64,000 bases of DNA, from positions 2,090,501 through 2,154,500 of the forward strand of contig NZ_CP092480.1 in NCBI RefSeq assembly GCF_022429645.1, read 5' to 3'. How positions within the stretch are numbered: the first letter of the stretch is position 1; each line of letters opens with the position of its first letter. Positions 32,164 to 41,494 of the stretch are shown here, in pieces. The position numbers and the translations under genes were made by a program. The notes beneath the pieces were generated by a model that saw only the letters and a list, made by a program, of their open reading frames with translations, was not told where the DNA came from and did no database searches. This DNA is from Lutibacter sp. A80. Lineage in GTDB: Bacteria > Bacteroidota > Bacteroidia > Flavobacteriales > Flavobacteriaceae.

Positions 32164-33297
32164 TTATTTTTCATATTTCAACACATAACTGTTCGTTCCA
32201 TCACTTCCATCTAAGGCTACTCCACTTGGACAAAAAAGGTATTCAGGCTCACCATTAGCATCCATTAATAATTGAGGTCTTTCAAATTTCACCTTTTTAC
32301 CACCATAACGGATATTAACCCCATCAGGAAAAACTCCTTTAAGGTAAAAATCTTGATAATTATGAAAGCCAGATAATGGTTTAGCCTCGAATTGAAGTCC
32401 GTCATCAGATACCCAAAGTAAACCTCCACCTTTCTCTAAAATTCCATGATTATCGGTGGTTAACAAACAAACTTTCTTTTTCCACATAAAAGCATATCCA
32501 TCTTCAATTCTAACCTTATTTGTTGTAATTGGATTTGGTTGAATAACATACGGCCCTTCTAATTTTTCTGAAATAGCAACTCCCATACTCACTTTTCCAC
32601 CTTCTCCTTTAGGTCCTGCCATAGCTTTAAAGTACAAGTAGTATTTACCATTAGGATGTTTTATAAGCGCAGGGTTATTTACTCCAAGTCCACTATTATA
32701 ACACCAAACAGATGAATCTTTAGGTGGACTTAATAAGGGTTGGTTCTTATTTGGTTTTTCTACCCAAGGACCATTTAGGCTATCACTTATAAGCATTCCA
32801 ATTCTTTGACTTGGACCATGGTTTTTTGCGCCATCATTTGCTATAAATATTAGTACATATTTGTTATCTATTTTTTTTATACTTGGATTATGAAAACCAG
32901 CAGCATCCCAACTTCCATCTTTATTCCCTTTTCTAATAGTTTCAACAAATTTAAAAGGTCCTTCAGGTTGTTTAGCTATATAATGTGCTATTTCACTATT
33001 ATACCTCCACGCTTTTTTAAAAGGGGTATCTGAAGACCATCTTGCAGAAAAAAGATGCACATTACCATCTTTATCTCTTATTGGAGAACTTCCCCAAACA
33101 TCATACCCTGGTTCATTTATTGCTTCACCAATAAATTTCCAATGATTTGACATTGCTGTAGGTGTCTGTATCTGTTTTTCATTGTTTTTATGATTCGTAG
33201 TTTCTGCTTTCTTTGTTTTTGTGCTATCACATGAAATAAAGACAATAGAAAAAATTGTAATTCCTAAAAATATTTTTGTTATACGTTTCATAACCAA
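32164..33297 (-). CDS. Five-bladed beta-propeller glycoside hydrolase-like lipoprotein (GH43/GH117-like)
   Basis: 377 residues with lipobox C23 (IVFISCDS). It is clearly paralogous to the protein at 37811: both open with a VWGSSPxxDKDGxxHLF block and share HNPxI, DSxVWxY, a VNNPALIK/VSNPSLIK strand, a xxEDxYAF acidic motif and GGGLLW. The strands fit a five-bladed propeller. The conserved histidine (GFHNP) and the RIEDGYAF acid are the likely catalytic centre. Family number and substrate unknown; an exo-acting role on an algal sulfated glycan is inferred from the neighbours. Confidence 0.68.
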   Translation of the reverse strand: MVMKRITKIFLGITIFSIVFISCDSTKTKKAETTNHKNNEKQIQTPTAMSNHWKFIGEAINEPGYDVWGSSPIRDKDGNVHLFSARWSSDTPFKKAWRYNSEIAHYIAKQPEGPFKFVETIRKGNKDGSWDAAGFHNPSIKKIDNKYVLIFIANDGAKNHGPSQRIGMLISDSLNGPWVEKPNKNQPLLSPPKDSSVWCYNSGLGVNNPALIKHPNGKYYLYFKAMAGPKGEGGKVSMGVAISEKLEGPYVIQPNPITTNKVRIEDGYAFMWKKKVCLLTTDNHGILEKGGGLLWVSDDGLQFEAKPLSGFHNYQDFYLKGVFPDGVNIRYGGKKVKFERPQLLMDANGEPEYLFCPSGVALDGSDGTNSYVLKYEK

Positions 33298-33397
33298 TTT
33301 AGCTTCTTATTTAAGTCATCCTCTTTTTTAGCGATTAACCTTTATTATCTATTATTTTCATTTTATTAGATTCCCTATTATTTACTAGGTTTACTGT

Positions 33398-34408
33398 TTA
33401 CTTCATTTCAAAACGCACCAAATACGCTAATCCTTTCTTTTGAATCATTGAAATTCCCCACCCAGGAATTTCAGTCGTTAAGTTTCCATTTTCTAAATGG
33501 GGACGATACAATCCTGGCGCCTTTGGTATCTTTTTTAAACTGTCTTGTAAAACGGAAAAATGTTCTCCATCCGCAGAAAAGTTTAATGTTTTATTAAGTG
33601 ATGCTAACGAAGCAATACCTCTCTTTTTATTCCAAATTAATACTTCATGACTTTTATCTAACAAGTAGCCTTTATGTTTTTTAAAATAACCATCAGGTTT
33701 GTCAGCATACGCCACACTCATTTTGGTACGTCCTGGCCCTTTCTTTCCATCGACAAGAGATCTTCCTTTATAAAATAACCATATTTTTTCATCTCTAACC
33801 AATAAGCTGGCATCGTCAATTCTAAAACTATCAAAGTCTGAATCTACAGTACTTATCTCTAAAATCGGATTATTCTCCACCCTTACAAAAGGACCATCTG
33901 GGCTATCTGAAACGGCAAGTCCTATAGCTGTAATATCTGTTTCTGAATTATTTTCAAATTCCTTATTTTTATTACCTGGTGTTGGTTTTACTCCTGTATA
34001 ATATAAATAATACTTATTGTTATACACTAGAATATTGGGTGTAAAAACAGCATGACTGTCAAATGCATCTTCTTTTCCTAAACCAAGTGCCATACCCTGT
34101 TCTTTCCAAGTATATCCATCATCTTGTGAGGTTGCATACCAAATTGTACCCCAATAACCAGATGTTGTAGGACTATTCATACGTGTGTACCACATATAAT
34201 AAGTATCATTTACTTTTATAATATCACTATTATCTCTTCTATTATATACCGAATCTACACCAACTCCCGTAATATTTTGATATGTAAATTTTACGTCATT
34301 TATTTCCGTTGTTAATTCCTTTGCTTTTTTATTTTCCTTTTTTGTAGTGTTACAAGAAGTTATTAAACTTACAAATATGATTGTAATTACTAATTTTAGT
34401 TGTCTCAT
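33398..34408 (-). CDS. GH117-like propeller hydrolase, lipoprotein
   Basis: 336 residues with lipobox C19 (LITSCNTT). Diagnostic GH117-type segments: RRDNSDIIKVNDTYYMWYTR, AFDSHAVFTPNILVYNNKY, FDSFRIDDASLLVRDEK with IWLFYKGR, and HEVLIWNKKRGIASLA. GH117 enzymes are known as alpha-1,3-L-neoagarooligosaccharide hydrolases, but family members are also common in fucan loci. Here the absence of recognised agarases and the presence of fucosidases suggest an L-fucose or L-galactose configured alpha-linkage. It resembles the protein at 41495. The conserved HE of HEVLIW marks the probable acid. Confidence 0.75.
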   Translation of the reverse strand: MRQLKLVITIIFVSLITSCNTTKKENKKAKELTTEINDVKFTYQNITGVGVDSVYNRRDNSDIIKVNDTYYMWYTRMNSPTTSGYWGTIWYATSQDDGYTWKEQGMALGLGKEDAFDSHAVFTPNILVYNNKYYLYYTGVKPTPGNKNKEFENNSETDITAIGLAVSDSPDGPFVRVENNPILEISTVDSDFDSFRIDDASLLVRDEKIWLFYKGRSLVDGKKGPGRTKMSVAYADKPDGYFKKHKGYLLDKSHEVLIWNKKRGIASLASLNKTLNFSADGEHFSVLQDSLKKIPKAPGLYRPHLENGNLTTEIPGWGISMIQKKGLAYLVRFEMK

Positions 34409-34460
34409 CTAACTTTTATATAAAGGTTGGTTATTGGTACTTTATTTTTAAATAAATAAA

Positions 34461-35927
34461 CTATTGGATTTTCTTAGCTATCTTATTTGCTAATATTTTA
34501 TATCCTTTATTATTTAAATGAACACCATCAACAGTGTATTTATAAGCTTTTCTCATTAATGTATTTACATCTATTAATGTAACATTTTCTTCTTCTGAAA
34601 TTTCTCTAATAATAGGGATTACCCATTCTTTCAAATGCACAATACGTTGTTGTATTTCTGGGTCTCTACTGTTTTCATGTTTATAAATTGGTAATGGTGT
34701 TAATACATATATCTCCGCTTTTGCATTCTTGCTTCTATAAGCATTTATCAATTTTTTATATTGACTCTTAAACTCTTCTTGTGGTGTACCTTTAAAATCC
34801 GTTTTTCTTGTTTTGTCTAGACACCACTTAACATTTGCATCGTTTGTACCAAACATAATTAAAACAATATCTGGTGTAAACTTTAAAGAATTTTGATAAA
34901 CAGTCTTTTCAAAATATGGATGATTTGTTCCTTCTAATAAAGTTGCTCCACCTTTTCCAAAATTTTTAACTTGGTATTTTTTACCCAATTTTTCTTGTAA
35001 AAACGTTGGATATGTAGCTTCAGTATTACTATCTCCAACACAAGACACCTGCTTTATATTTCTAGAAAGTGTTGGTTTTTTTTTCAAATAACCTAATTTT
35101 CTTAAAAAAACATCTGTTTCGTATACGGTTAAATTAAAATACTTATCTCCAGAACCTTTTCTGAAAAAATCTCCATTAAAAAAACCATGACCAACATTAT
35201 CAACTGCAATTAATTCACATTCATTTCCTGCTTCCTTCATTAATTTTGTAAAACGTTTTGCATTTTCAAAAGGCACTGTTTTATCATTTGTACCATGAAA
35301 TATTAGCATAGGCGGCATTCCTTTTTTAACCTGATGCGCTGGAGATATTTCTGTTTCTCGGCCTGCTACTTTTTTATAACCATACCCTTTTTTAGTAGTA
35401 TCTAAAACTGGATTATATCCAACAACAGCGTTAGGAATTGAACTAACAGACAAGTTCTCGTTAGCATTTTCAAAACCATCTATTAATGCAGTGGTTAATG
35501 CAACATGTCCTCCTGCAGAACCTCCACTGGCAACAATTTTATTTGGATCTATGTTTAATTTTTTTGCATTTTCACGAACCCAACGAATAGCTGATTTCCC
35601 ATCTTCAACGCACTCAAACGGAGAAGTACCGTGGGTATTTTTCACCCTATATTCTGCTGAAATTGCTAAAATTCCTCTCGATGCAAAATATCTACTTTGC
35701 TGATAAAATTGTTTTGGGGTACCACCTGTCCAACCACCTCCAAAAAAGAATACAATGGCAGCAGTTGGTTTTTTAGATAATTTAGGTTTAAATACATGCA
35801 GGTATAAACTATCCCCTTGTACCTCTTTATATAAAATTTTACTATCAGGATTGAAGTTTTGAGCATCAACACTAAGAATGGTGCAAACCAAAATTAAAAA
35901 GGTTACAATTATATTTTTTGATCTCAT
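34461..35927 (-). CDS. Bifunctional esterase: alpha/beta hydrolase fused to SGNH hydrolase
   Basis: 488 residues with signal peptide (ILSVDAQ). Residues 30-280 form an alpha/beta hydrolase with HGGG-like FFGGGWTGG, S137 in ASGGSAGGH, D215 in HGTNDKTVP and H247 in NVGHGFFNG. Residues about 290-488 form an SGNH/GDSL hydrolase: S300 in CVGDSNTE, N362 in FGTNDANVKW, and D467/H470 in VDGVHLNNKG. Both active sites look complete. The fusion suggests removal of two different ester groups, or of acetyls at two positions, from one substrate. It is probably periplasmic. Both halves are well known separately. Confidence 0.82.
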   Translation of the reverse strand: MRSKNIIVTFLILVCTILSVDAQNFNPDSKILYKEVQGDSLYLHVFKPKLSKKPTAAIVFFFGGGWTGGTPKQFYQQSRYFASRGILAISAEYRVKNTHGTSPFECVEDGKSAIRWVRENAKKLNIDPNKIVASGGSAGGHVALTTALIDGFENANENLSVSSIPNAVVGYNPVLDTTKKGYGYKKVAGRETEISPAHQVKKGMPPMLIFHGTNDKTVPFENAKRFTKLMKEAGNECELIAVDNVGHGFFNGDFFRKGSGDKYFNLTVYETDVFLRKLGYLKKKPTLSRNIKQVSCVGDSNTEATYPTFLQEKLGKKYQVKNFGKGGATLLEGTNHPYFEKTVYQNSLKFTPDIVLIMFGTNDANVKWCLDKTRKTDFKGTPQEEFKSQYKKLINAYRSKNAKAEIYVLTPLPIYKHENSRDPEIQQRIVHLKEWVIPIIREISEEENVTLIDVNTLMRKAYKYTVDGVHLNNKGYKILANKIAKKIQ

Positions 35928-36004
35928 TTTATTTATTATTATTTTTTAATTGATTTTTTTAATCATAAATACACAGACTATTTCAACTACAGAAGCTTTA
36001 GAGT

Positions 36005-37585
36005 CTATGGTTTAAAGGTGTCTGTTCTAAATGGATAAGCGGGTAAATCAACTTCATTTACCAAGTTTACATTTGGTTTCCCTGTAAAAGCATAACGTAC
36101 AAATAAAGGTTTTTTTAAATCTGAAGACGTTAACACTATTTTTTTCCCTTTTATTTTCGCTTTTGCAGAAAACCATTTTCCTGATGCATCTGACAACCAA
36201 AAACTTGTAGGAGCTTTGCCATCTGTTGTTTTTAAGTGTTTAACATTATTAAAATAAACAACTATAGAATTAGCTTTTACTTTTACCTTTTTTAATGTTG
36301 GCCCCATAGCATCTACTTTTTTATTGAATACATTATGTAAGGCAAAAAGAGCTAAACGTTTACCAACTGGTAATTTATCTTTTGGATGAATATTTTTTTC
36401 ATCACCCAAATCAATAGTATTTATTACAGATGTATTTGGTAATTCTAATGCTTTTAATTGAGATTCACGCATCCAAGCCCATGAATGTGCATTTGGACTT
36501 TCAGGATTAATATCTTTTTCTGAATCCAACACCTTTCCAAATCCAGGAAGCATTACCACAAGAACATGCAACTCATCATTATTCCAAGCTTTTCGATAGC
36601 GTTTTATCCAACTTTTAAGCACATCTCCATACTTTAATATTCCTGAATTTCTAGAAAACCATGGTTCTTTAACCATGCCATACATAGATTGTGCATTGCG
36701 TTCTCCTTGATACCAAACCAAGCCTCTGCAAGCATAAGGAATTAACGGGTGCATCATTGCATTATATAAAATATTTGATTGTCTACGTAAAAAAATATCA
36801 TCTGCATTTTTCCAAGGTCTTGGTCCTTCTAAAATAGCGTTTATTTTATTTTTAGTTTTACTATCAGCATCAAATTCATCCATCATTATTTTAAAATGAG
36901 GCACTGTTTCCACCATATCTCTGGGCATCCAAGCCTCTAAAGAAGAACTACCCCAAGAAGTTAAAATAATACCCACAGGAACATTGGCAGATTTCTCTAA
37001 AAAATAAGCAAATGAAAATGCAACAGCACTATTTGGATGAACTACTTCCCACTCACCTTCACAAGTATCTTTAGGCTCTAGTGAAACCATTTGTTTAACT
37101 TTAAAACTTCTAATATTTTTTGCCGAAGGCACTAACTTTTTAACTTCTGGAGCACCATTTACAGAAAATTGCATATTAGATTGACCTGAACAAATCCAAA
37201 CCTCACCTACTAAAACATCTGAAATTTTAATTATCTTTTCATTTTGTGAAGAAGATACTACCATAGTTTTAGGCTCAAAACTTGCCTTTAAAGCACCCAA
37301 ATTTACGCGCCATTTACCATTAGCATCTGTAATCGTTTGTTCTTCTAAATCACCAAGTTGAACCTTAACAACTGCTCCTTTTTCTGCTGTTCCCCATACT
37401 GGAATTGAAACATCTTGTTGCAACACCATATGATCTTTAAAAAGAGAACCCAATTGAAATCCAGTTTTAGAAGTTTGCGATTTTACTGTACTGGTTTGTG
37501 CAAAACTAGCAACTCCATTAAATAATATAAATAGTAATGCTAAGCAATAAATAGCAGAATTCTTATATGTAAATTCTTTTTTCAT
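36005..37585 (-). CDS. SASA-family acetylesterase (sialate O-acetylesterase-like)
   Basis: 526 residues with signal peptide (NGVASFAQ). The family opening GSLFKDHMVLQQ, then an Ig-like insert, then nucleophile S136 in VWICSGQSNMQF, and ARGLVWYQGERNA-type block (CRGLVWYQGERN). A late DEKNIHPKDKLPVGKRLA motif supplies the Asp/His pair. Despite the historical name, members in marine loci act as acetylesterases on polysaccharides. There is a second copy at 49717. Acetylated fucoidan would be a fitting substrate. Confidence 0.85.
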   Translation of the reverse strand: MKKEFTYKNSAIYCLALLFILFNGVASFAQTSTVKSQTSKTGFQLGSLFKDHMVLQQDVSIPVWGTAEKGAVVKVQLGDLEEQTITDANGKWRVNLGALKASFEPKTMVVSSSQNEKIIKISDVLVGEVWICSGQSNMQFSVNGAPEVKKLVPSAKNIRSFKVKQMVSLEPKDTCEGEWEVVHPNSAVAFSFAYFLEKSANVPVGIILTSWGSSSLEAWMPRDMVETVPHFKIMMDEFDADSKTKNKINAILEGPRPWKNADDIFLRRQSNILYNAMMHPLIPYACRGLVWYQGERNAQSMYGMVKEPWFSRNSGILKYGDVLKSWIKRYRKAWNNDELHVLVVMLPGFGKVLDSEKDINPESPNAHSWAWMRESQLKALELPNTSVINTIDLGDEKNIHPKDKLPVGKRLALFALHNVFNKKVDAMGPTLKKVKVKANSIVVYFNNVKHLKTTDGKAPTSFWLSDASGKWFSAKAKIKGKKIVLTSSDLKKPLFVRYAFTGKPNVNLVNEVDLPAYPFRTDTFKP

Positions 37586-37810
37586 TTCTTTTAATTATTT
37601 AAACTTATCTTTTATTTTGATTCACTTTTTTAAAACAACACTTACACATAATTTATTTTAACAGAAATTACATTAAATGAAATCGATGCTAATTCTGCCT
37701 TCAAAATATTGTTATAAATCACCTCTTTAATATTGTTCTCATTTTAGCTGTTTTTACAAACTTTAAATTAGTAGTATCAACATTTTCTATAACAATTTAC
37801 CAAATTGAAT

Positions 37811-38863
37811 TTATTCAAAAGTAATTTTAAAAACGTGTGAACTACTACCATAACCCGGTTTCACTTGTACACCAGTTGCTAAGTATAAATAAGCAGGTTT
37901 ATCATCTATAAAAAGTATTTGAGCTCTCTCAAGATGTCCATCTTTTTTTCCTCTGTATGAAATAGCGTCTTTTAAATGTTCTTCACCAACATAATGTTGT
38001 AAATCTTCATAAGCACGTACTGTTTTTTCAGCAGGAAAAGTAAAACCATCTCCAGATTTCCACAGCAAACCTCCTCCTCTATTTCCTAGAGTTCCTCTAA
38101 AATCGCGACTCATAAGATAAACCGAATCTTTCATTGTAAAAGCATAAGCATCTTCAAGTGGCATTTTTTCTTCTGTAACTCTTGTAGGAGTGTGTACATA
38201 AGGACCTTCAACATTATCAGCAACAACAACACCGTAAGAAAACACATATCCTTTAGGTTCTTTTCTTACAACAGATTTATGATATAAAAAATACTTCCCT
38301 TTATATTTTATTAATGACGGATTTGAAACTCCTAACCGTGCTGTATAATTCCAAACAGTAGAATCTTTTGTTTGACGTAAAATTGTACCATCAGCTTCTC
38401 CACCTTTTGCAGGTCTCCAAGTATCATTCAAATCATCCGCAACATACATAACAATACGCTGTGTTTTTAAATCATTGTTTTCGTTTACAATAAAACAAAG
38501 TTGATATTGACCGTCAATATTACTTATAGTTGGATTGTGAGGTGAATTAAACAAACCATCTTTGTCTTCAACTGCTACACCTAAATACTCAAAAGGGCCT
38601 TCTGGGCTATCACCTACATAATGACCAATTTCACAATCTTTAAACCAACCACTAAAATTTCCAGGTTGTGTTTTTGTAGACCATTGCGCTGCAAATAAAT
38701 GTATTTTACCATCCTTATCCTGTACTGGTGAAGATCCCCATACATGCATTCCTTTATTTTCTGCTGCCCTTCCTACATAATCTATTTTCATTGTCTGAGG
38801 TTCTTTATTGCAACCCAGAAAAATAAATAGTAGTGTAAATATTATTATATGTTGTAATCTCAT
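37811..38863 (-). CDS. Five-bladed beta-propeller glycoside hydrolase-like lipoprotein, paralogue of 32164
   Basis: 350 residues with lipobox C18 (FIFLGCNK). Shares with the 32164 protein the VWGSSPVQDKDG start, SPHNPTIS histidine motif, DSTVWNYTARLGVSNPSLIK, PLEDAYAF acid and GGGLLWKSGDGF. There are about five propeller blades with 'xEGPF/VEGPY' turns. Family-level name and substrate unknown. It stands between a SASA esterase and the large unknown 852-residue lipoprotein, so both probably act on the same glycan. A 225-base gap precedes the esterase gene downstream; no gene seen in it. Confidence 0.67.
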   Translation of the reverse strand: MRLQHIIIFTLLFIFLGCNKEPQTMKIDYVGRAAENKGMHVWGSSPVQDKDGKIHLFAAQWSTKTQPGNFSGWFKDCEIGHYVGDSPEGPFEYLGVAVEDKDGLFNSPHNPTISNIDGQYQLCFIVNENNDLKTQRIVMYVADDLNDTWRPAKGGEADGTILRQTKDSTVWNYTARLGVSNPSLIKYKGKYFLYHKSVVRKEPKGYVFSYGVVVADNVEGPYVHTPTRVTEEKMPLEDAYAFTMKDSVYLMSRDFRGTLGNRGGGLLWKSGDGFTFPAEKTVRAYEDLQHYVGEEHLKDAISYRGKKDGHLERAQILFIDDKPAYLYLATGVQVKPGYGSSSHVFKITFE

Positions 38864-38913
38864 TCGTATTATATTTTAAGTTTATTTCTAATTAATTTTA
38901 TAACTTATTTCTT

Positions 38914-41472
38914 TTATTTATATACAAACCATGCAGTTGCATTACAATCTTTACTAGATTTTAATTGTGCCCAATGCGCACTAAATCCTTCAGGAAATTT
39001 ATAGGTTATTTTTTCTCCTGCTTTTAACTGAAATGTTTTAAATAAAACAGGCTCTTTTGAATAATGATTTATATGGATATATAATTCAAAATCTGTAGCA
39101 ACATCCGATTCTAAAATCACTGTTTTTTCATCATAGCCAGTCATTAAATACATATCTGATAATTGGTTGGCTTTTACTTGTGTATTTTTCCAAGGACCGC
39201 CTTCTCCCACAGGTTTTCCAAAACTCCATAAATCATCTATACCACCAAACCAAAGTGCCACATTACCATCATCAGATTTATAGACATGTTCTGATGGTTT
39301 TGCATTCATTTTCACACCACTTAAAACCAACAAACCATTCCAAGTATTAAATTCTGTAATTTGTTTATTATGTGTTGCAACCGGGCGCATCATTTTATAC
39401 AAAGGCTCTTTACCTACTTTATAAATTGGCAATTCATAAAATGTTCCAGAAATATTTGCTAACTCACGTTCAGATTCTACTTCTCTGGTAACTCGTGTTG
39501 CTTTTGCAGAAAACTTTTTTGAATAATTGGCATCTCCTTTTGGCAATCTTAATTGATACTCTTTAGCATGTAATATTATAGATGCAGCATCTTCTGTCCA
39601 AACCTCTTTTTCATTTTCTGTTGCTTTTAAAGATATGTTTGAGTTTTCAGTATAGAATTCAACTTCTTCTCCAATTTTTTTATTTTTTAAAGCCATTACA
39701 GATGAACTATCTTTTATACCTTCTACAAATTTAAAATCGTATTTTAAAAACTCATAAGACTGCGTAGTTTTAAAGATGTTATTTTCAATTTCACCTGCAT
39801 AAACACTTAAATTATAATTAATTTTATTACTATACAGTTTGGTATGAGATACTTTACCTGTCTCGTCAATATCAGCTAGACTTTTAAATAGTTCAGCTCC
39901 GTTAGCACTGTTTTTTAAATTTTTGTCAGTAAAATGGAATGCAGCTGTTAACTTACTTGTTTTATTAGTAACCAAACGTACCCATTCGGCTTTTAAATCA
40001 TTGTTAAAAATATAATAATTATAGCCTTCTTTTTCCAAGTCTATGGTTTGTAATTCTTTCCAATCTCCAGTTCCTTTTTCATCAATTTGAATACTAATAG
40101 TAACTGGAATTTCACCTAAATTATTTAAATGTAAAATTCTGTTATCAAAACCAGCTATTAAAAAAGGAAGCGATGGTGTTTCAGCAACTACTTCATCATT
40201 TAACCAAATAGCTCCATAGGCAGATTTTGGCCCCCAATTTGTGAGTTCTTCGCGTGTACCAAACCAAAGATTAGACTGTGGTTGACCTGCATAAGGATTT
40301 CCTTGTATACTTGTTTCATCTGTAGCTAAAACAACCATATTATTCCAGCTTAAAAAATCTGGGATATAACGTAAATGCGATCCCATAGGTTTAATACCAG
40401 CTGTATTATTATGAGAAAAAGTTTCAGGAAAATCATAAAACATACCATGCATATCCATCATCATTTTTCCGTTACCAATTTCTCTAATTCTTGGCCATTC
40501 GGTAAACCAACCATGAGAGGGATCGTTATTATAGGCTGCTTTAGGTAATAAAAATGTTTTCCAATCGCCATTCTCTAAGACTTTTAATCGTATTGATCTT
40601 TTATCCCAGCCCATAGACCAAAGAGGAGATTGCTCATTTGGCACTGCATTAATTCCATTTTTTGTTGTAACGTCTGTAAACTGTCTTCTTTCAATAACTT
40701 TAAAATTTTCACCGTCAAATTCAGCTAAAATTCCATTATCTTCTTCACTTTTTTGATTTTCTAAAGTTATTTTCCAGTTTTTACTACTTTCATGCCCATG
40801 CTCTCCATTATTTGCTAATACCAATTTATTTTGACTTGTATAAGCGCCTTTTCCATGCCAACCAGGTAAAGGATTATGATACAATTTTTTAACTTTTAAA
40901 GTATGTACATTTACTTCATACAACATGCCTTCCATATCGTAATAATACACAAGATTTTCTGGATCTTTTAAGTGACGTGCAATAGCTGTTAAACGACCTT
41001 TCATTTCTTTATTAGGAATCACACGCACTTCTCCAGAACTACTAATAACATAAGGACCAATAAGTAATTGGTTAGATTCTTTATGAATCATTCTAGCAGC
41101 TGGAGTACCTCCAATACTTCCCTGAAACACTTGCATATTTTTATCTTTATCTATAATATACAATTTGTGTTCACTTCCTTTTGGTTCGTGTGCAGCATAA
41201 TTAATCATATACAATTTTTCGTTCCATACTGCTAAAGCTCCAATACCACATTCGTTACCAAAACTATAAGTTCCATTTTCTCTAGCATGTGCATACGTAG
41301 TTAAATGCGGATAAATACCACTTATTTGTCTTGTTCCTGAAACCGAAATAATTTCTCCCTTTTCAGTTTTAATAGTGGTTGCTTGATCAATGCTCTTTTC
41401 TTCTGAAGAAGTACAACTCCAAAAAAATACTATTAATACTATCGATATTACTTTAAAAAAACTATTTACCAT
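38914..41472 (-). CDS. Large lipoprotein of unknown family with internal duplication
   Basis: 852 residues, lipobox C20 (IVFFWSCTS). I do not recognise a known catalytic family. Residues about 50-350 look propeller-like, with conspicuous motifs NECGIGALAVWNEKLY, PGWHGKGAY, NNGEHGHES, SMGWDKRS and MMMDMHGMF. Two regions (about 363-515 and 693-850) are copies of one module: each has a 'W N x x V V L/ L L V L' strand, a xLWFGxxxxL block, a 'GFDN/GYDE' step and a final aromatic-rich 'AWFVY/AAFHF' strand. It is exported, sits among sulfatases and hydrolases, and is transcribed with them. Could be a lyase, hydrolase or glycan-binding protein. Confidence 0.7.
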   Translation of the reverse strand: MVNSFFKVISIVLIVFFWSCTSSEEKSIDQATTIKTEKGEIISVSGTRQISGIYPHLTTYAHARENGTYSFGNECGIGALAVWNEKLYMINYAAHEPKGSEHKLYIIDKDKNMQVFQGSIGGTPAARMIHKESNQLLIGPYVISSSGEVRVIPNKEMKGRLTAIARHLKDPENLVYYYDMEGMLYEVNVHTLKVKKLYHNPLPGWHGKGAYTSQNKLVLANNGEHGHESSKNWKITLENQKSEEDNGILAEFDGENFKVIERRQFTDVTTKNGINAVPNEQSPLWSMGWDKRSIRLKVLENGDWKTFLLPKAAYNNDPSHGWFTEWPRIREIGNGKMMMDMHGMFYDFPETFSHNNTAGIKPMGSHLRYIPDFLSWNNMVVLATDETSIQGNPYAGQPQSNLWFGTREELTNWGPKSAYGAIWLNDEVVAETPSLPFLIAGFDNRILHLNNLGEIPVTISIQIDEKGTGDWKELQTIDLEKEGYNYYIFNNDLKAEWVRLVTNKTSKLTAAFHFTDKNLKNSANGAELFKSLADIDETGKVSHTKLYSNKINYNLSVYAGEIENNIFKTTQSYEFLKYDFKFVEGIKDSSSVMALKNKKIGEEVEFYTENSNISLKATENEKEVWTEDAASIILHAKEYQLRLPKGDANYSKKFSAKATRVTREVESERELANISGTFYELPIYKVGKEPLYKMMRPVATHNKQITEFNTWNGLLVLSGVKMNAKPSEHVYKSDDGNVALWFGGIDDLWSFGKPVGEGGPWKNTQVKANQLSDMYLMTGYDEKTVILESDVATDFELYIHINHYSKEPVLFKTFQLKAGEKITYKFPEGFSAHWAQLKSSKDCNATAWFVYK

Positions 41473-41494
41473 TGAAATTAATTATTTAATACGT

